A DNA stretch of 64,000 nt, from positions 1 through 64,000 of the forward strand of contig CAZLBP010000001.1 of the NCBI GenBank assembly GCA_964557855.1, given 5' to 3'. Source of the DNA: JAJRZL01 sp964557855. GTDB lineage: Bacteria > Zixibacteria > MSB-5A5 > GN15 > FEB-12. The first letter of the stretch is position 1. Every line of letters starts with the position of its first letter. A program made the position numbers and the translations under genes. This document shows, piece after piece, positions 54,080 to 63,203 of the stretch. The notes under the pieces are model-generated. The model did no database searches. It saw only the letters and a list, made by a program, of their open reading frames with translations, and was not told the DNA's origin.

Positions 54080-55160
54080 TCTGCAGGTCGCGCTGGACTC
54101 GATTACGTCTACCCTGTTATCGGGCGAGGAGATGCGAAGGAAGCTGTATCTGGAGTTCGACGGCTGCATCCTGGAGGTCACCTCCAACTCGCCCGACGTC
54201 GTGCGGGAGCTTTCTCGGTATTATCCATCGTTTCTGACTGATCCCAAGAACGCCGATATTCGGATACAGGTAATCGAGCGGGACACCTTGAAGCTGGACT
54301 TTCCATTCACGATCAAGGCACCGGATCCCGGCAAGACTAAAATAAAGGAAGAGTATGTAGATCTACCGGATGGTCGCATCGTTCGCAAGCGATTGACGGG
54401 CATGATGTTTTTTTTCGGAGACGACGTTCATCTGGCAATGGGACCCGTTCTGGAGAACCTGAACCAGATCGTGAATTTCATCAACAATCGCTTCATCCAG
54501 TGGCTGCTGAATCAGGGCTGTCTGCTGGGACACGCCGCCGGAGTTGTGCAAGAAGACAGGGGCTTGGCCATTGCGGGATTTTCTGGGCGAGGCAAGTCCA
54601 CGCTGGCCCTGCAAATGATGAGCATGGGCCTCAAGTTCATCTCCAATGATCGTCTGCTGGTACAGAAAGCCAACGGCAGCCTGAAAATGTACGGTGTCCC
54701 CAAGCAGCCCAGGATCAATCCCGGAACGATTCTCCACAATCGGGACTTAATGAAGGGAATTCCGTCCAAAGAAAAAGAGAAGCTGGAAAACCTGCCACCT
54801 GACGATCTCTGGAAACTGGAGCAAAAACACGATGTGATCGTAGAGGAGGTATACGGTGCGGACCGCTTTCAACTGGCGGCCGAGATGAATGTGCTGGTGA
54901 TACTGAACTGGAAGCTCGGTGACGGTTCCCTGGTAATTGAGCCGGTAGACTTGAGGGGGCGTCGCGACTTGCTGGCAGCGTTCATCAAACCGCCCGGTTT
55001 GTTTTACTGGCGGGATGGGGCGAAGTTCGAGAGGCACTTGTCCGAGTCTGCCTATTTAAGACACCTGTCACATTGCGACGTCTACGAATACACGGGAGGA
55101 GTGAACTTTGAACAAGCGGCACAACTCAGTCTCAATATCCTCAACCGCCGGCAGGTATGA
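54072..55160 (+). CDS. HprK-related kinase B (GAK system)
   Basis: 362 residues. Start at the ATG overlapping the ATP-grasp stop; the open frame extends further upstream inside that gene. The C-terminal half is like HPr kinase/phosphorylase: Walker A GFSGRGKS (169-176), preceded by GCLLGHAAGVV and followed by FISNDRLLV, where HprK has two Asp and this has Asn-Asp. The target may be a protein Ser or a small molecule; no HPr gene is nearby. Matches the 'HprK-related kinase B' family. Confidence 0.87.
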   Translation: MGNLQVALDSITSTLLSGEEMRRKLYLEFDGCILEVTSNSPDVVRELSRYYPSFLTDPKNADIRIQVIERDTLKLDFPFTIKAPDPGKTKIKEEYVDLPDGRIVRKRLTGMMFFFGDDVHLAMGPVLENLNQIVNFINNRFIQWLLNQGCLLGHAAGVVQEDRGLAIAGFSGRGKSTLALQMMSMGLKFISNDRLLVQKANGSLKMYGVPKQPRINPGTILHNRDLMKGIPSKEKEKLENLPPDDLWKLEQKHDVIVEEVYGADRFQLAAEMNVLVILNWKLGDGSLVIEPVDLRGRRDLLAAFIKPPGLFYWRDGAKFERHLSESAYLRHLSHCDVYEYTGGVNFEQAAQLSLNILNRRQV

Positions 55161-56394
55161 ACCCGCTTCGACAATCGACGAATCCGGTCGTCTAGAGACA
55201 TCGGCGCAGGTTCAGGTATCACGCACGCTAACCGTACCGGACCCGTTGCGGGTGGCCCGTTACCGAAAGAGTCCGGAGCTGGGTCCGCGAGTTCTCTTCT
55301 TCAGCGGCGGGACAGCGCTTAACCCACTCAGTTCACGATTGATGGAGTACACGCACAATTCCATTCACCTGGTCACGTCGTTCGATTCGGGCGGCAGTTC
55401 GCGGCAGTTTCGGGAAGCATTCGATATGCTCTCGGTAGGCGATCTCCGCAGCCGTATCATGGCGCTGGCGGACCGATCCGTAACCGGGCATCCTGAGATC
55501 GTAGAGCTTTTTGCGCACCGGCTGCCGCGCGACGTTGACAATCAGGAATTACGCCGGATGGTGTTCGATATGGCCGGCGGCCATGACCCGCTGGTATCGG
55601 CGATTCAGGACCCGATGCGCAAGATCATCAGGAACCATATCCAATACTTCCTGTCGGCAATGCCCGACAATTTCGATTTGCGGGGAGCTTCGATCGGAAA
55701 TATCGTGCTGGTGGGCGGCTACCTGAATAACAACCGACACATTGATCCGGTGGTGTTTATGTTCAGCAAGCTGGTAGAAGTACGAGGAACTGTCCGAACG
55801 ATCATGAGCGGCGACTACCATCTCGTTGCAAAGTTGGAGAACGGTGACGTGGTAGTCGGACAGAGGCAAATCACGGGCAAGGAGACCGAACCGATCTCTT
55901 CCAGGATTGTCGACCTGTACATAACGGATGATATCGTGAATGCCAAGCCGCTTGAAGTGGAGATTCGGGAGAAGACGCGGGCGTTGATCAGGAAGGCGGA
56001 ACTGATTGTCTTTCCAATGGGCAGTCTGTTTTCCAGCGTGACAGCTAACCTGTTGCCCGGCGGCGTGGCCGAAGAGATCGCCCGGCAAAGCTGTCCGAAA
56101 GTGTTCATCCCGAATACCGGTTACGACCCGGAGCAGTTCGGCATGTCGGTCGACGACTGCGTGGCGGAACTGGTGCGATACCTGCGGCGGAAGGCCGGTT
56201 CGGAAGTCCCGGTAGAGAGCCTCGTGAACTTCATCGTCATGGACACGCGGGCCGACGCTTACGAGAACCCTCCGGACCAACGGTCGATTCGTAATCACGG
56301 TGTCGAGATTATCGATCTGCCGCTGATCACGGACGAGTCTCACCCGTATCTTGACGAGGAGCCACTTATTCACTTATTATTGTCTTTAGTCTGA
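55108..56394 (+). CDS. CofD-like transferase (GAK system)
   Basis: 428 residues from a TTG preceded by GGAGG; it overlaps the kinase gene by 53 bp in another frame. CofD/YvcK-type core: FFSGGTALNPLS near residue 65, VTSFDSGGSSRQFREAF (substrate loop), VGDLRSRIMAL, and GSLFSSVTANLLPGG for the nucleotide or phosphate site. CofD transfers phospholactate to Fo in F420 synthesis, but no other F420 gene is here, so the substrate is likely different. Confidence 0.87.
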   Translation: MNKRHNSVSISSTAGRYEPASTIDESGRLETSAQVQVSRTLTVPDPLRVARYRKSPELGPRVLFFSGGTALNPLSSRLMEYTHNSIHLVTSFDSGGSSRQFREAFDMLSVGDLRSRIMALADRSVTGHPEIVELFAHRLPRDVDNQELRRMVFDMAGGHDPLVSAIQDPMRKIIRNHIQYFLSAMPDNFDLRGASIGNIVLVGGYLNNNRHIDPVVFMFSKLVEVRGTVRTIMSGDYHLVAKLENGDVVVGQRQITGKETEPISSRIVDLYITDDIVNAKPLEVEIREKTRALIRKAELIVFPMGSLFSSVTANLLPGGVAEEIARQSCPKVFIPNTGYDPEQFGMSVDDCVAELVRYLRRKAGSEVPVESLVNFIVMDTRADAYENPPDQRSIRNHGVEIIDLPLITDESHPYLDEEPLIHLLLSLV

Positions 56395-56432
56395 CCTGGT
56401 AATATACATTTGGTTCGAAAAGGAGATTTGTC

Positions 56433-56732
56433 ATGGGTAAACGTGAGATCGGCTACAAAGCGAGCATGTCGTCCGAACAGGCTTTCGATTATTTGACCAA
56501 GCTGCTGGATGGTCTGAAATCCGGGACTTGCTACGTACAGAATGATGACCAACAGGTATCGCTGAGACCGTCCGACCAGATCGAGTTCGAGATCGAAGCT
56601 ACCGAGAAGAAGGACAAGGAAGCTATCACGATCGAAATGAGTTGGAGCAAGCCCCACGAGTTCGGTACCGTGCCGGAATTGAAAATCTCGGCGAATGAGC
56701 CGGTGGCGGAAGCTGAGGCGGTTGAAGAGTAA
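56433..56732 (+). CDS. Amphi-Trp domain protein (second of two)
   Basis: 99 residues after AAAAGGAGATTTGTC. Classic amphi-Trp layout: AFDYLTKLLDGLKSGTCYVQ, VSLRPSDQIEFEIEATEKK, AITIEMSWSKP, with an acidic tail (AEAEAVEE). Small soluble protein without enzymatic motifs. As the last gene of the GAK run it may be a carrier or scaffold modified by the kinase and ATP-grasp enzymes. Confidence 0.82.
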   Translation: MGKREIGYKASMSSEQAFDYLTKLLDGLKSGTCYVQNDDQQVSLRPSDQIEFEIEATEKKDKEAITIEMSWSKPHEFGTVPELKISANEPVAEAEAVEE

Positions 56733-57046
56733 ATTCCGCTTGCCTGGTTCGTAAGTTCTTGTGACGGAGTGATACGTCTCTTGATGCCCGGATCAGGGGT
56801 TTGTTACGAAAGCCTTTTGCTGCTATTTCGGCAGGACTTGCGAATTCGCAGCGGTCAATTCATGTGAGTTGCCGTTTCTCCTGCCCCAACGAGTGCCGTG
56901 TCAGGTCACAATCCCGCTGACGCGGGCTCAAGACCTGACACAACAATGAATCTGAGCTTGTAGCACAGACGGTGGTTCTATGTTTCAAGTTCTTGAATGG
57001 TCCGTATTGCCGGCGTCTAGCCGGATTTTTGTGTCTTGCCGAGGGG
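56733..57046. other. Intergenic region with palindromic repeat copy 2
   Basis: About 310 bp between convergent genes. It contains the 44-bp palindrome at 56898-56941 and otherwise nothing I can support. Confidence 0.5.
56898..56941. repeat. 44-bp covarying palindrome, copy 2
   Basis: Outer stem GTGTCAGGT / ACCTGACAC (9 perfect pairs), inner hairpin CCCGC-TGAC-GCGGG. Compared with copy 3 the A-T pair replaces G-C on both arms. Confidence 0.85.
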
Positions 57047-57838
57047 TTAGTAGATTTGTAGCAGGTTACGCAAGGCGGCGGTCGATTCGGGGAGTCCGGA
57101 TACGGCCACATCGGTCACCCCGGACCCATCCACAATGGGCTCGTAGGTCACTTCTTCACCGTTCCAGTACTCGAGTCGATGTCCCAGAGATCGGATAATG
57201 GCATGCGATGCCGCCACATCCCAGATATGGAATTCATCCGACAGCGACCCCACAACGCCGGGATAAAGGAGGGGAAAACAGAGATGGAGGGCGGTGGTTC
57301 CGAAGGATCTGATTTTCCCGGGATACCCTCGCAGGTCGAGGTGCTTACATATTCTCGAAGAAACCATCAGGTTGGCGTTCTTGTCAATGACGGCGGATCG
57401 GGCTGCCGAAGTCATTGTGTCGTTGTTCAACGTCGCTTGTTGGTCGACATCGGTCACGAACAGGAGGTCCCAGGAGGGTGCATAGACGATGCCGGCGATC
57501 GGCTCCAGTTGGGAATCGAGCAGGCCGACCGCCACACACCAGCTGGCCATTCCTTGACTGAATGAATCGGTGCCATCTATCGGATCAATCGTGAATGTAT
57601 AAGGGGTGGTGCGTTCAAAAGACCGTACGTTTTCTTCGGCCAGAATGTTGGCACCGGGAAAGAGTGCTTGTATGTCACGCACCAGTTTTTGTTCCGATTC
57701 GTGGTCAATCCTGGTGAGGATGGAGCCATCGGATTTCAATAGTCTTTGACGGAAATCAAACTTCTGCTGTTCCTGTCGGGCGAAATCGCCGGCGGCTACG
57801 ACGGGACTAATCAGGTCTTTTATTGAGTCTATCTTCAT
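57047..57838 (-). CDS. Inositol-monophosphatase-family phosphatase
   Basis: 263 residues from the second Met (57838); a 14-residue extension is possible. IMPase metal motifs are present: AEEN near residue 65, DPIDGTDSF, and WDVAASHAI near the end. The family hydrolyses inositol phosphate, 3'-phosphoadenosine phosphates or fructose-1,6-bisphosphate. Here it may remove a phosphate placed by the neighbouring kinases, but it is on the opposite strand and could be unrelated. Confidence 0.9.
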   Translation of the reverse strand: MKIDSIKDLISPVVAAGDFARQEQQKFDFRQRLLKSDGSILTRIDHESEQKLVRDIQALFPGANILAEENVRSFERTTPYTFTIDPIDGTDSFSQGMASWCVAVGLLDSQLEPIAGIVYAPSWDLLFVTDVDQQATLNNDTMTSAARSAVIDKNANLMVSSRICKHLDLRGYPGKIRSFGTTALHLCFPLLYPGVVGSLSDEFHIWDVAASHAIIRSLGHRLEYWNGEEVTYEPIVDGSGVTDVAVSGLPESTAALRNLLQIY

Positions 57839-58509
57839 TGCACTACTTTCACTATTCCGGTTCGAACAGTTCGATGTCATGTGCAGTTTGTTTTTCAGAT
57901 ATATAGTGGTTTAATTCGGAATTCAAGGTTCAAATGGGGCTTTCGTGATTACAAAGGTATATTTGTCGCTGTCTACCTACAAGTCACACTTACATTCGGT
58001 GAGCAGGAGCTGATGGAGTTTGGACACGTCCATCCTTCGACTTGACACAGGCTGACTTAGACTCGTCATCTTTGCGAAGGCCGGAATCCACTTCCACTTC
58101 CAGGGAAGATGGACCCCTGCCTACGGGCGTGTTGAAAAAGTGGCACTTGTCTGTTGCGGCTGGTCCTGCGAATCCACTACAGTGGAGTCGTGTGACTTGC
58201 CGCTCTTGCCCGTCAACAAGTTACGTGTCGGGTCACAGTCCCGCTGACGCGGGCTCAAGACCCGACACAACAGTAAATGAGGTTCTTCAACAAGCCCCTT
58301 CGCCGGATGACAGCCCCCACAGGTCGATCCTGATTCCGTTTGACATCGAGGACAGTATCTCCGCCCAGCATGACTTGATGAGTCGTTTCTGCTTGTCTTG
58401 GCAGGGTTGAAGGGTTAATATTGTATGTGCAGGCGCCGGGAGCTTGAGTGACTTATAGTACAGGACCGAAAAACTCAGCCACAACAGTTCGTCTCAGGAG
58501 GACTATACC
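57839..58509. other. Intergenic region with palindromic repeat copy 3
   Basis: About 670 bp. It contains the 44-bp palindrome at 58225-58268 and the leader of the following gene. No coding frame with a ribosome site or family match. Confidence 0.5.
58225..58268. repeat. 44-bp covarying palindrome, copy 3
   Basis: Outer stem GTGTCGGGT / ACCCGACAC (9 perfect pairs), inner hairpin CCCGC-TGAC-GCGGG. Confidence 0.85.
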
Positions 58510-59985
58510 GTGCCCGAGGATGTCTACAGGTGTTACAGACCGGAGGTCACATCGACGCCGGGCAATATCGAATTGCCGTATCTGACCGTACCCGATGCAA
58601 AGGCCGCAATGGGAAACATTCGCCGGACCGGCAACTTTCTGTCGATTTGGGATGGTGATTTGATTCCCGGCAAGCGCTATACATCCTCGACAGCGAATTC
58701 CGGTAAGCACAATCATTTCCAGGGCATTCGTCGATTGCAGAACTCCAACTACCTGCTTCTCTCGGGCGGTGACGCGGGCACCACTACCGGGCATCTGTTC
58801 GTTGCCAAGCTGAGTTCTCGCCCGGAGCATCACGTCTGGGGGGCAAACGTGTTGTTTGCGGACAGACCACCGGACGAAGATAGACTGGAGCTGGCTTTAT
58901 GCGTCAACGACGAAGTCCACGGCCTAAGTCATGAATTCTGGCATGTGGGGGGTATTTGCAGTCTGGGAAGTCTGGCCGCTGTGCCGGTCGAGTCCGATGC
59001 TAAGGGATCGTGGATACTCTTTTACGATTTCACCGATCCGGAGCGTCCTCAACTTCTACATCAGGACCTGTGGATCCGGCGAGAGCAGGCGCAGTCGGGT
59101 GCTGTTGCGCTGACAAAATTGCCGAGCGGTCAAATACTGCTGATTGTGATGGGCAAGCACAAAAACGGCGGGATGAATCACCTTGACGTTTACTTGTCCA
59201 ACAGCGCCGATCTGTCGGAAGGTTTTGCACCGACTGATTCGTGGTCTATCGATGAGCGGGTCCCGGAAAGTCAATGCATCGATTTGATTATCGAGGAAAC
59301 GGGCAAGCTCTTCCTGACTACTACCCGCAATACGAGCGGGGCGGCGCCGATTATTAACGGCGACGACGTAGCGGAGCTGTTTGAGATCCGTTTGAACGGC
59401 GGTGACCTTAATCGGTCCCAACAGGACAATTGTACAATAGAGAGTGTTGCGAGTGTCGGCAGACAGAAGTTCGAAGGGACCGTGACCGGTCGCAACCGCA
59501 GCAAAAAGAGTCCGTTCCGCGCCAACATGAATGCGGGCGCCGGCATGTACTTGCAGCCGGGTGGGGGTTTGCTGGCTTACTGTTGTTTTCACTGGCGTCG
59601 TTACCGGCGCATATCGTTTGTCGAATACACGCCGGATCCAACAGCTTTCATGCTGGAGACAATCACGTCGCCTGATCAGGGGTGGGTGGAGATGTATGAG
59701 GACGATACATATCGCGGGCTTCGCCTCAGTTTGAGCGCCGGAGTTGATTTCGATATCCCGGATTTCGGTAAGATCAGTGTGCAGGGAAAATCCTTCAACA
59801 GAAAGGTATCGTCGGTGCGGTACCAGCTTCCGCCGGGACAGATTCTGCGACTGTTTGAAGACAGGAACTATGATGCGAATAAGAAGTTTATGGACCTGAT
59901 CGGCGACGGTAAGGTCAATGAGATCAGGGACTTGAAGCGTGAGAAGGACTTTGGCGACAAGGTGGAATCCTGCAAGATCGTGTAG
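58510..59985 (+). CDS. Uncharacterised protein with C-terminal beta/gamma-crystallin-like domain
   Basis: 491 residues from a GTG preceded by CAGGAGGACTATACC. Residues about 40-385 look beta-rich, with repeated strand-turn units (GHLFVAKLSSRPEHHVW, GQILLIVMGKHKNGG), consistent with a beta-propeller, but no family is recognised. Residues about 395-491 resemble beta/gamma-crystallin Greek keys (VEMYEDDTYRGLRLSLSAG; LRLFEDRNYDANKKFMDLIG), often calcium binding. No signal peptide, so it is probably cytoplasmic. It lies between GAK-type genes and the amidohydrolase. Confidence 0.7.
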   Translation: MPEDVYRCYRPEVTSTPGNIELPYLTVPDAKAAMGNIRRTGNFLSIWDGDLIPGKRYTSSTANSGKHNHFQGIRRLQNSNYLLLSGGDAGTTTGHLFVAKLSSRPEHHVWGANVLFADRPPDEDRLELALCVNDEVHGLSHEFWHVGGICSLGSLAAVPVESDAKGSWILFYDFTDPERPQLLHQDLWIRREQAQSGAVALTKLPSGQILLIVMGKHKNGGMNHLDVYLSNSADLSEGFAPTDSWSIDERVPESQCIDLIIEETGKLFLTTTRNTSGAAPIINGDDVAELFEIRLNGGDLNRSQQDNCTIESVASVGRQKFEGTVTGRNRSKKSPFRANMNAGAGMYLQPGGGLLAYCCFHWRRYRRISFVEYTPDPTAFMLETITSPDQGWVEMYEDDTYRGLRLSLSAGVDFDIPDFGKISVQGKSFNRKVSSVRYQLPPGQILRLFEDRNYDANKKFMDLIGDGKVNEIRDLKREKDFGDKVESCKIV

Positions 59986-60011
59986 AGCGTTAAAATGAAG
60001 GTAGCTTCGTC

Positions 60012-60027
60012 GTCCGCCGAGGCGGAC
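60012..60027 (+). terminator. Hairpin between crystallin-like gene and amidohydrolase
   Basis: GTCCGCC (60012-60018), GA, GGCGGAC (60021-60027), 27 bp after the upstream stop. No U-tract. Confidence 0.4.
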
Positions 60028-60105
60028 TCGTCGTACTGAGGGATTCAGCGTTTTTCATCTGGTGCAGCGATTCCGGTGCAACAGGTCTCCGGGAGGAAAA
60101 CGGAA

Positions 60106-61248
60106 GTGGCAAGTCAGAATAATATCATAGTAGATGCTCATGTACATGTCGGGTTGATTGGGGATACCTGGCCGCACCTGGGTCACATGCTGCCGGAGTA
60201 TCGGGAAACGATCACGTACAAGGTGTTCTTGAAGTACGCGAAAGTGGACGAGCGAAGTGTCTGCGATGAAGTACTTCGGGAGTTGACGATTGAACATATC
60301 AAATCCAGTCGGGTCGACAAGGTGGTTCTACTGGCGCTGGATCCTGTTCATGATAAGGAAGGAGTTGCCAAACCGGAGCGGTCGAACGTGTGGGTGGCTA
60401 ATGAATATGTCGAGGACTTGTGTGCTCTGCGGGAATTGAGAACCAGGGCGCTCTATGGATGCTCCGTCCACCCATATGACCGTCACTTCGAAAAGCGGAT
60501 CAGAGAGTGCGTTGACAAAGAGGCCGTCCTCGTGAAGTGGCTGCCCTCGGCGCAGCAGTTCAGTCTGGCCGATGACATAGTCAAGCAAAGAATGATTTTT
60601 CTGGCTACGGCCGGTCCCGAGGGACGGCCACTGCCGCTACTGCTTCACAACGGGCCGGAATACGCTATACCATCGACTGACGAGCGAACCCAGACATTCG
60701 ATTTTCTGAACTGGACGTTGTGGGATGATGTGGTGAACTTCTGGCGATTCGGCAAAAAGTGGATAAAACCGGATGTACACAGGATTCACCGGAACATTCG
60801 GGCGGCTCTGGGCGAAGGTGCGGTCATCATATTCGCCCACTGCGGGCTGCCCTACTTCTTCGGCGGCTTTCTGGGGAGTCTGTTCGAGCACAGTGAGTTT
60901 TCCGAGGTTCGACAGTACTTACAAGAGACCGAGCAGGGCAAATTCAAGGGCAAGGCGCTGGCCGATGTGTCCGCTATTGCGACTCCGGTACGCAAGGCGT
61001 ACTTCGGTAAGATCAAGAAGCTCCCCCCGAGCCTGCTTTTGTATGGCAGCGACTTCCCCACGCCGGCTTTCGAACTGAGCAACGACCTGGGTGACATGTA
61101 CGAGGATTTCAAAGCCGTCTTGAAGGGGGACTTGCTGCGAGCAGTGGTGCCGGAGGATAACCTGCTTGATGTCAACCTGCGGGAGCTCGAGCGAGCGTTT
61201 CCGGCCCATCCGATGTTCTATAATTTCGCCAGGCATTTTCTGAGATAA
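60106..61248 (+). CDS. Amidohydrolase-2-type TIM-barrel metal-dependent hydrolase
   Basis: 380 residues from the GTG with GGGAGG 7 bp upstream; the frame is open from 60076. Metal and active-site motifs of the amidohydrolase_2 group are present: IIVDAHVHVG at the N-terminus, VKWLPSAQQF (Lys at a barrel strand), LLLHNGPEY, FAHCGLPYF and YGSDFPTPAF with the catalytic Asp. Likely hydrolase or decarboxylase on a ring or carboxylate. It is the end of the plus-strand run that begins with the GAK-type genes. Confidence 0.85.
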   Translation: MASQNNIIVDAHVHVGLIGDTWPHLGHMLPEYRETITYKVFLKYAKVDERSVCDEVLRELTIEHIKSSRVDKVVLLALDPVHDKEGVAKPERSNVWVANEYVEDLCALRELRTRALYGCSVHPYDRHFEKRIRECVDKEAVLVKWLPSAQQFSLADDIVKQRMIFLATAGPEGRPLPLLLHNGPEYAIPSTDERTQTFDFLNWTLWDDVVNFWRFGKKWIKPDVHRIHRNIRAALGEGAVIIFAHCGLPYFFGGFLGSLFEHSEFSEVRQYLQETEQGKFKGKALADVSAIATPVRKAYFGKIKKLPPSLLLYGSDFPTPAFELSNDLGDMYEDFKAVLKGDLLRAVVPEDNLLDVNLRELERAFPAHPMFYNFARHFLR

Positions 61249-61249
61249 A

Positions 61250-61284
61250 GGAAGCGCACAGGCTTTGTGACCTGTGCGCTTTCC
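61250..61284. terminator. Bidirectional terminator between convergent genes
   Basis: GCGCACAGG, an 8-nt loop, CCTGTGCGC, flanked by GGAA and TTTCC. It lies directly after the amidohydrolase stop and downstream of the DUF4397 gene on the other strand. Confidence 0.75.
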
Positions 61285-61311
61285 AATGCAGAGGGAGATG
61301 GATGCAAAGGA

Positions 61312-63093
61312 CTATTTCACGAGCATCATCTTCCGGGTGTCGTTGAAGGAATCCGTACTTAAGCGATAAAAATAGACTCCCGTGGCCAGGCTGCCGGCGT
61401 CGAAATCAATTTCATGAGTTCCGGCCGCCAGTTCACCGTCGACCAGAGTCGAGACTTCCTGGCCGAGGATGTTGAACACCTGCAGCGTGACTCGGGAAGC
61501 TTCGGGCAGAGCGAAGGAAATGGTGGTAGTCGGGTTAAAGGGATTGGGGTAGTTCTGCTCCAGTTGGTAGGCGCCGGGGAGGTTGTTCTCGCCGTCGGCC
61601 TTGCTCGCCGCAAAGCCGCCGCCAGTGTTCTTGGCCGCGGGCAGGGCGATGACTGTACCGTCTGTGAAAGCCACGAACAAGCCGAACGCCGGGCCGTTTT
61701 GATTAGCTGCCGGGTTTAGGAAACCCGAGGCGACGACAACGGCCGCTTTGCCGTACAGACCGCTCAGATCGGCCTCGAAGGCAGCTACGACGGTCGAGTT
61801 GTCGTTTTCAGGGGTGACTTCCAGTACGTAGTCACGGGGCCAGAAGAACTTGTACGAAGAAAATTCTCCATAAGTCAAGTCATCGAAAATTCTCGTCCCC
61901 CACTTTCGGTTGGCCTTGGCGATAATATCGACTCCAGGGGCATCACTGGCGCCGTGAAATGCGATCAGGTTGACGCCGATACCGAAACGAGCCTTATCGC
62001 GAATGTCATTTTGGGGAAACAGCGTGAAGCCGATACTCTGGCCGTCCGGATTGGCGGCAAACATTGACGGATCCAAAACGCCGTTGGCCATGACGACATA
62101 GCGCTGGTAAGCTTCCAGCACAACGTCAAACTCGGCAATGACATCATCAGCGGAACTGCTGTTCCCCGGGGCCACCCCGATGGTCAGGTTGACGCCGGCC
62201 GGCACTTCCACAAACGGGGTAGCGGTACGAAACGCGAAGTCCGGGATAAAGAGATCATCATTAACATAGATATCAACTACTTCAGCCGCAGGATCGGCGG
62301 CGTTGTGAATAACCTGGAGTTCGGCCACTTCCTGAACCGCGGGCAATTGCACGACGTCGCCGGTCGGGAGAGCAGCGAACAAGCCGAAGGCCGGACCGTT
62401 CTGGTTGGCGGCTGGAGTCAGGAATCCGGAGGCAAAGACCACCGCGGCGCCACCGGCCAAGCCGGACAGGTCGGCCCGGAACGTGGCCACCACTGTATTC
62501 TTGTCATTACCGGGAGTGACTTCCAGAATATAGTCCTTGGTTATAGCCGAGCGATAGCGGGAGAATTCGCCGTACGAAAGATCGTTGAAGAAAGCGCCCC
62601 AGGGCCAGTCTTTGATGCGGACATCGACAGTGGGAGCGTCGGGGGACCCGTGGAACGCGATCAAATCGACCAGGGAACGCCACCGGGATTCGGTGCGAAT
62701 GCCGTCTTTGGCGAAAAGTGTGAAGGCGATGTCGAGGCCTTCCGGGTTGACGGCAAAGTCGTCCGGCGTCAAGACGCCGTTAGCGATGGCGACGTAGGTC
62801 TTGTTGTTCATAAGCGTAACGGGGAACGAGGCCAGGGCATCATCAACTGACGAACTGTTGCCGGGGGCAACAGCAATACTCAGTTCGACACCAGCGGGCA
62901 CTTCCACAAAAGGCGTGGCGGTGCGAAAGGCGAAGTCCGGCAGGAATAGAGAGCCGTTAACGTAAATGTCGACTACTTCTGCCGCCGGATCGGGAGCGTT
63001 ATGAATCACTTGCAGATTGGCGGTTTGGGCTTGGGCGGTCACGGCGCTCAGGCCCAGGACCAGGCTCAAGATCATTGTCTTCAGAGTTTTCAT
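61312..63093 (-). CDS. Secreted protein with two DUF4397 domains and a Por/T9SS-like sorting domain
   Basis: 593 residues with a signal peptide (cut near TAQAQT). Two DUF4397 domains follow, about 24-255 and 256-490, each starting LQVIHNA(P/A)DPAAEVVDIYVN, with FVEVPAGV and LIAFHG(S/A)SDAP repeats. A linker leads to a FlgD-like C-terminal sorting domain (YQLEQNYPNPFNPTTTISF; VSTLVDGELAAGTHEIDF; GVYFYRL; KMMLVK). Probably surface-anchored or released; the function of DUF4397 is unknown. Confidence 0.93.
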   Translation of the reverse strand: MKTLKTMILSLVLGLSAVTAQAQTANLQVIHNAPDPAAEVVDIYVNGSLFLPDFAFRTATPFVEVPAGVELSIAVAPGNSSSVDDALASFPVTLMNNKTYVAIANGVLTPDDFAVNPEGLDIAFTLFAKDGIRTESRWRSLVDLIAFHGSPDAPTVDVRIKDWPWGAFFNDLSYGEFSRYRSAITKDYILEVTPGNDKNTVVATFRADLSGLAGGAAVVFASGFLTPAANQNGPAFGLFAALPTGDVVQLPAVQEVAELQVIHNAADPAAEVVDIYVNDDLFIPDFAFRTATPFVEVPAGVNLTIGVAPGNSSSADDVIAEFDVVLEAYQRYVVMANGVLDPSMFAANPDGQSIGFTLFPQNDIRDKARFGIGVNLIAFHGASDAPGVDIIAKANRKWGTRIFDDLTYGEFSSYKFFWPRDYVLEVTPENDNSTVVAAFEADLSGLYGKAAVVVASGFLNPAANQNGPAFGLFVAFTDGTVIALPAAKNTGGGFAASKADGENNLPGAYQLEQNYPNPFNPTTTISFALPEASRVTLQVFNILGQEVSTLVDGELAAGTHEIDFDAGSLATGVYFYRLSTDSFNDTRKMMLVK

Positions 63094-63161
63094 GAGTTCT
63101 TACCTTTCTCTTTTTCGTTTCTTCATGGAACGTAGTCTGATTTGCACTTCTTGATTTGGGA

Positions 63162-63191
63162 GAAGCGGCCGCTCCGATTATCGGCCGCTTC
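63162..63191 (-). terminator. Terminator of the fasciclin gene
   Basis: GAAGCGGCCG (63162-63171) pairs with CGGCCGCTTC (63182-63191) across a 10-nt loop, 12 bp past the stop of the minus-strand fasciclin gene. Confidence 0.7.
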
Positions 63192-63203
63192 CAACTCAGG
63201 AGA

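Noticed and set aside
55549..56373. 274-residue minus-strand frame
   Set aside because: Antisense shadow of the CofD-like gene.
55108..56394. F420 cofactor biosynthesis as the role of the CofD-like protein
   Set aside because: No other F420 genes are in the window, and the neighbours fit the GAK set instead.
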